This document shows positions 62,541-64,000 of a stretch of 64,000 nucleotides of DNA, one piece after another. Below the pieces are notes generated by a model. It saw only the letters and a program-made list of their open reading frames with translations. It searched no databases and was not told where the DNA came from. Both the position numbers and the translations under genes were made by a program. Numbering within the stretch: the first letter of the stretch is position 1; each line of letters opens with the position of its first letter. The DNA lies in the NCBI RefSeq assembly GCF_000282615.1, contig NZ_AKIY01000218.1, forward strand, positions 1 through 64,000, in the 5' to 3' direction. This stretch comes from Bradyrhizobium sp. YR681 (GTDB lineage Bacteria; Pseudomonadota; Alphaproteobacteria; Rhizobiales; Xanthobacteraceae).

Positions 62541-63374
62541 CTATTTCCCTGAAAATTGCGGCTTGCGCTTCTCCATGAACGCCTGCCGGCCCTCGCGGAA
62601 ATCCGCGCTGTCCATGCAGGCGGTGCCGATCGCCTTGATCGCTTCCATGTCGCGCGCGCTTTCGTCCTTCAGCACTTGAGCGATGGTGATCTTCGCGGCC
62701 TTGATCGCGAGCGGGGCGTTTTGCGAGATCGTCTCGGCGATCGTCATCGTCTCGCCCCAGAGCTCGTCGACCGGAAATACGCGCTCGACCAGACCGATGC
62801 GCAGCGCCTCGGCGGAGTCGATCCGCATGCCCGTGTACATCAACAGCCGCGCCCAGGACGGGCCAACCAGCGACACCAGATGCTTTAGGCCGTCATAGCC
62901 ATAGGCGATGCCGAGCTTGGCGGCGGGAATGCCGAACTGGCTGCCATGGGAGGCGAGACGGATGTCGGTGAGCATCGCGACCTGCATGCCGCCGCCGAGA
63001 CAAAAACCGTCAATGCAGGCGATGGTCGGCTTGGGATAGTCGGCGAGCAGCGCGCGCTGGGCGGCGCTGCGTTTGCCATATTCCTCGGACGCCGCCGCAT
63101 TGTGACGCGTCTTCTCGAACTGGCTGATGTCGGCGCCTGATACGAACGCCTTGCCGCCGGCGCCGCGCAGGATCACGACACGCACCGCGTCGTCGTCGCG
63201 CAAGGCGGTCAGCGCCTCGCCAAATCCTTCCCACATCTCCAGCGACATCGCGTTGCGCTTGTCGGGATTGTTGAAGGTGACGACGCCGACGCCGCCGGCC
63301 CTGTGCTTGAGGATCTTGCCGTCCGCGTAGGAAGTTTCATTGGAAGGGTCAGGCATTGCGCGCTCGCTTGTCAT
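62541..63374 (-). CDS. Enoyl-CoA hydratase/isomerase (crotonase) family protein
   Basis: This 277-residue crotonase has FNNPDKRNAMSLEMWEGFG, the oxyanion-hole segments KAFVSGADISQF and IDGFCLGGGMQVAML, and SQFGIPAAKLGIAYGYDG. The usual catalytic Glu of the FGxPE segment is Ala here (GIPAAK), so a typical hydratase reaction is doubtful; decarboxylase, isomerase or other crotonase activities are possible. Starts at 63374 or 63356 are both weak. It ends near the small membrane protein. Confidence 0.85.
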   Translation of the reverse strand: MTSERAMPDPSNETSYADGKILKHRAGGVGVVTFNNPDKRNAMSLEMWEGFGEALTALRDDDAVRVVILRGAGGKAFVSGADISQFEKTRHNAAASEEYGKRSAAQRALLADYPKPTIACIDGFCLGGGMQVAMLTDIRLASHGSQFGIPAAKLGIAYGYDGLKHLVSLVGPSWARLLMYTGMRIDSAEALRIGLVERVFPVDELWGETMTIAETISQNAPLAIKAAKITIAQVLKDESARDMEAIKAIGTACMDSADFREGRQAFMEKRKPQFSGK

Positions 63375-63531
63375 AGGCCGGGCGCAATGTGCGGTCGGGG
63401 CAAGACCCGGGTCAACCGTGGCAGGGGACGGGGCTTCTCATCCGCCTGCGCGTTGATTGCATGGCGCCGCCATAAAGTGCGTCGCGTCGTTCTCGATGCC
63501 CCGGAATCCGCGACGAATGGCGGGCAATCGG

Positions 63532-63560
63532 ACAAGAAAAAGGGCGGCCAAGCCGCCCTT
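63532..63560 (-). terminator. Intrinsic terminator downstream of the XRE gene
   Basis: AAGGGCGGC and GCCGCCCTT form a nine-pair stem with a three-base loop. Read on the minus strand it is followed by TTTTTCTT. It lies about 115 bp after the stop of the XRE gene, whose transcript it should end. Apart from this I see no gene in 63375-63673. Confidence 0.85.
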
Positions 63561-63673
63561 ATCAAGCAGAGACTGCGCGCGGATGGCGCCCAAGCCCGGT
63601 CTCGTCCAATCCGGCCGCGCCCCCGTGACGCGGCGGATTGAACATCGGCCGTAACGGCCAGACCGCCGATCGA

Positions 63674-64000
63674 TCAGGCTTCGTTGGCCGCGATCGATTC
63701 CATCAGCGAGACGAGCTGACGCTGCACCGTCTGGTCCTTGATCTTGCTGTAGGCGCGCAGCAGGCGGAGGCTGAAGGCCGAATCGAGGAACAGCAGGCTC
63801 TCGACTTCGCGGGCCTTGTTGTCGCCGTCATAGAAGAAGGTCACGGGCACATCGAGGGCGGAGGCGATCTGCTGAAGCCGAGCCGCGCCGACGCGATTGA
63901 CGCCCTTCTCGTATTTCTGGACCTGCTGGAAGCTGACGCCGAGCTTCTCGCCCAGTTCAGCCTGCGAGATCTTCATCTCGACGCGCCGCAGACGGATCCG
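63674..64000 (-). CDS. XRE-family helix-turn-helix regulator, N-terminus cut by window edge
   Basis: The frame continues through the right edge of the window: before the ATG at 63976 the codons read RIRLRRVE, the usual lead-in to this domain, so the true start lies outside. The helix-turn-helix is MKISQAELGEKLGVSFQQVQKYEKGVNRVG, followed by ALDVPVTFFYDG and an alpha-helical C-terminal part. This is the SinR/PraR-like type common in rhizobia, where it controls attachment and quorum-linked genes; which one it is cannot be told here. Confidence 0.9.
   Translation of the reverse strand, partial: RIRLRRVEMKISQAELGEKLGVSFQQVQKYEKGVNRVGAARLQQIASALDVPVTFFYDGDNKAREVESLLFLDSAFSLRLLRAYSKIKDQTVQRQLVSLMESIAANEA

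Overview
The window is high-GC DNA from an alphaproteobacterium of the Bradyrhizobium group (Nitrobacteraceae). The main evidence is a block at 30.9-44.0 kb with the order fixK2, receiver protein, fixJ, fixL, universal stress protein, CBS protein, fixNOQP, fixGHIS. The FixL and FixK2 proteins carry the residues that define the Bradyrhizobium versions (FixL heme ligand His200 and Arg220; FixK2 Cys183) once the starts are placed correctly. No tRNA, rRNA, CRISPR array, transposase or phage gene was recognised.

Layout. 1-0.8 kb: the end of an iorAB-type molybdenum hydroxylase operon (minus strand). 1.1-9.6 kb: the most unusual part, a putative peptide-natural-product (RiPP-like) locus. An 84-residue small protein is followed by a strong UUCG hairpin and then by tightly coupled genes: a three-cysteine radical SAM protein with extra C-terminal cysteines, a B12-dependent radical SAM protein of the RiPP C-methyltransferase type (CX7CX2C), a radical SAM/SPASM protein, and a Cys-rich protein fused to a methyltransferase-like fold. 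These are followed by an HExxH peptide-modification protein and a second B12-type radical SAM protein. A DHA2-type exporter converges on the end of the locus. 11-16.9 kb: mixed genes, including an isocitrate/isopropylmalate dehydrogenase homologue, a decayed amidohydrolase, a frameshifted membrane protein coupled to a ClpP-like protein, a UBP zinc-finger protein, a DUF6984 protein, an SDR and a Tam-like methyltransferase. 17-23.5 kb: a TRAP transporter, a diguanylate cyclase and an alkyl sulfatase. 23.6-30.9 kb: a glycosyltransferase, ABC exporter, glycogen-debranching-type enzyme, PRC-barrel protein and MFS carrier.

30.9-44 kb is the microaerobic respiration module. FixL senses oxygen and phosphorylates FixJ, FixJ drives fixK2, and FixK2 activates the cbb3 oxidase operon and its assembly operon. 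Perfect FixK boxes lie upstream of fixN and fixG, and a one-mismatch box lies upstream of the stress-protein gene. All three sit about 62-68 bp before the ATG.

44-64 kb: an MFS carrier, a cupin, a small secreted protein, a peroxiredoxin-like protein, a LysR regulator divergent from 3-hydroxybutyrate dehydrogenase and a patatin phospholipase, an MpaB-type oxygenase, glycogen synthase, a CoA-transferase followed by a complete five-gene peptide-type ABC importer, a zinc alcohol dehydrogenase, a second isopropylmalate-dehydrogenase-like enzyme, a crotonase and a partial XRE regulator. Several gene borders carry palindromic intergenic repeats. Starts were moved from the longest reading frame where a Shine-Dalgarno sequence or family numbering supported it.
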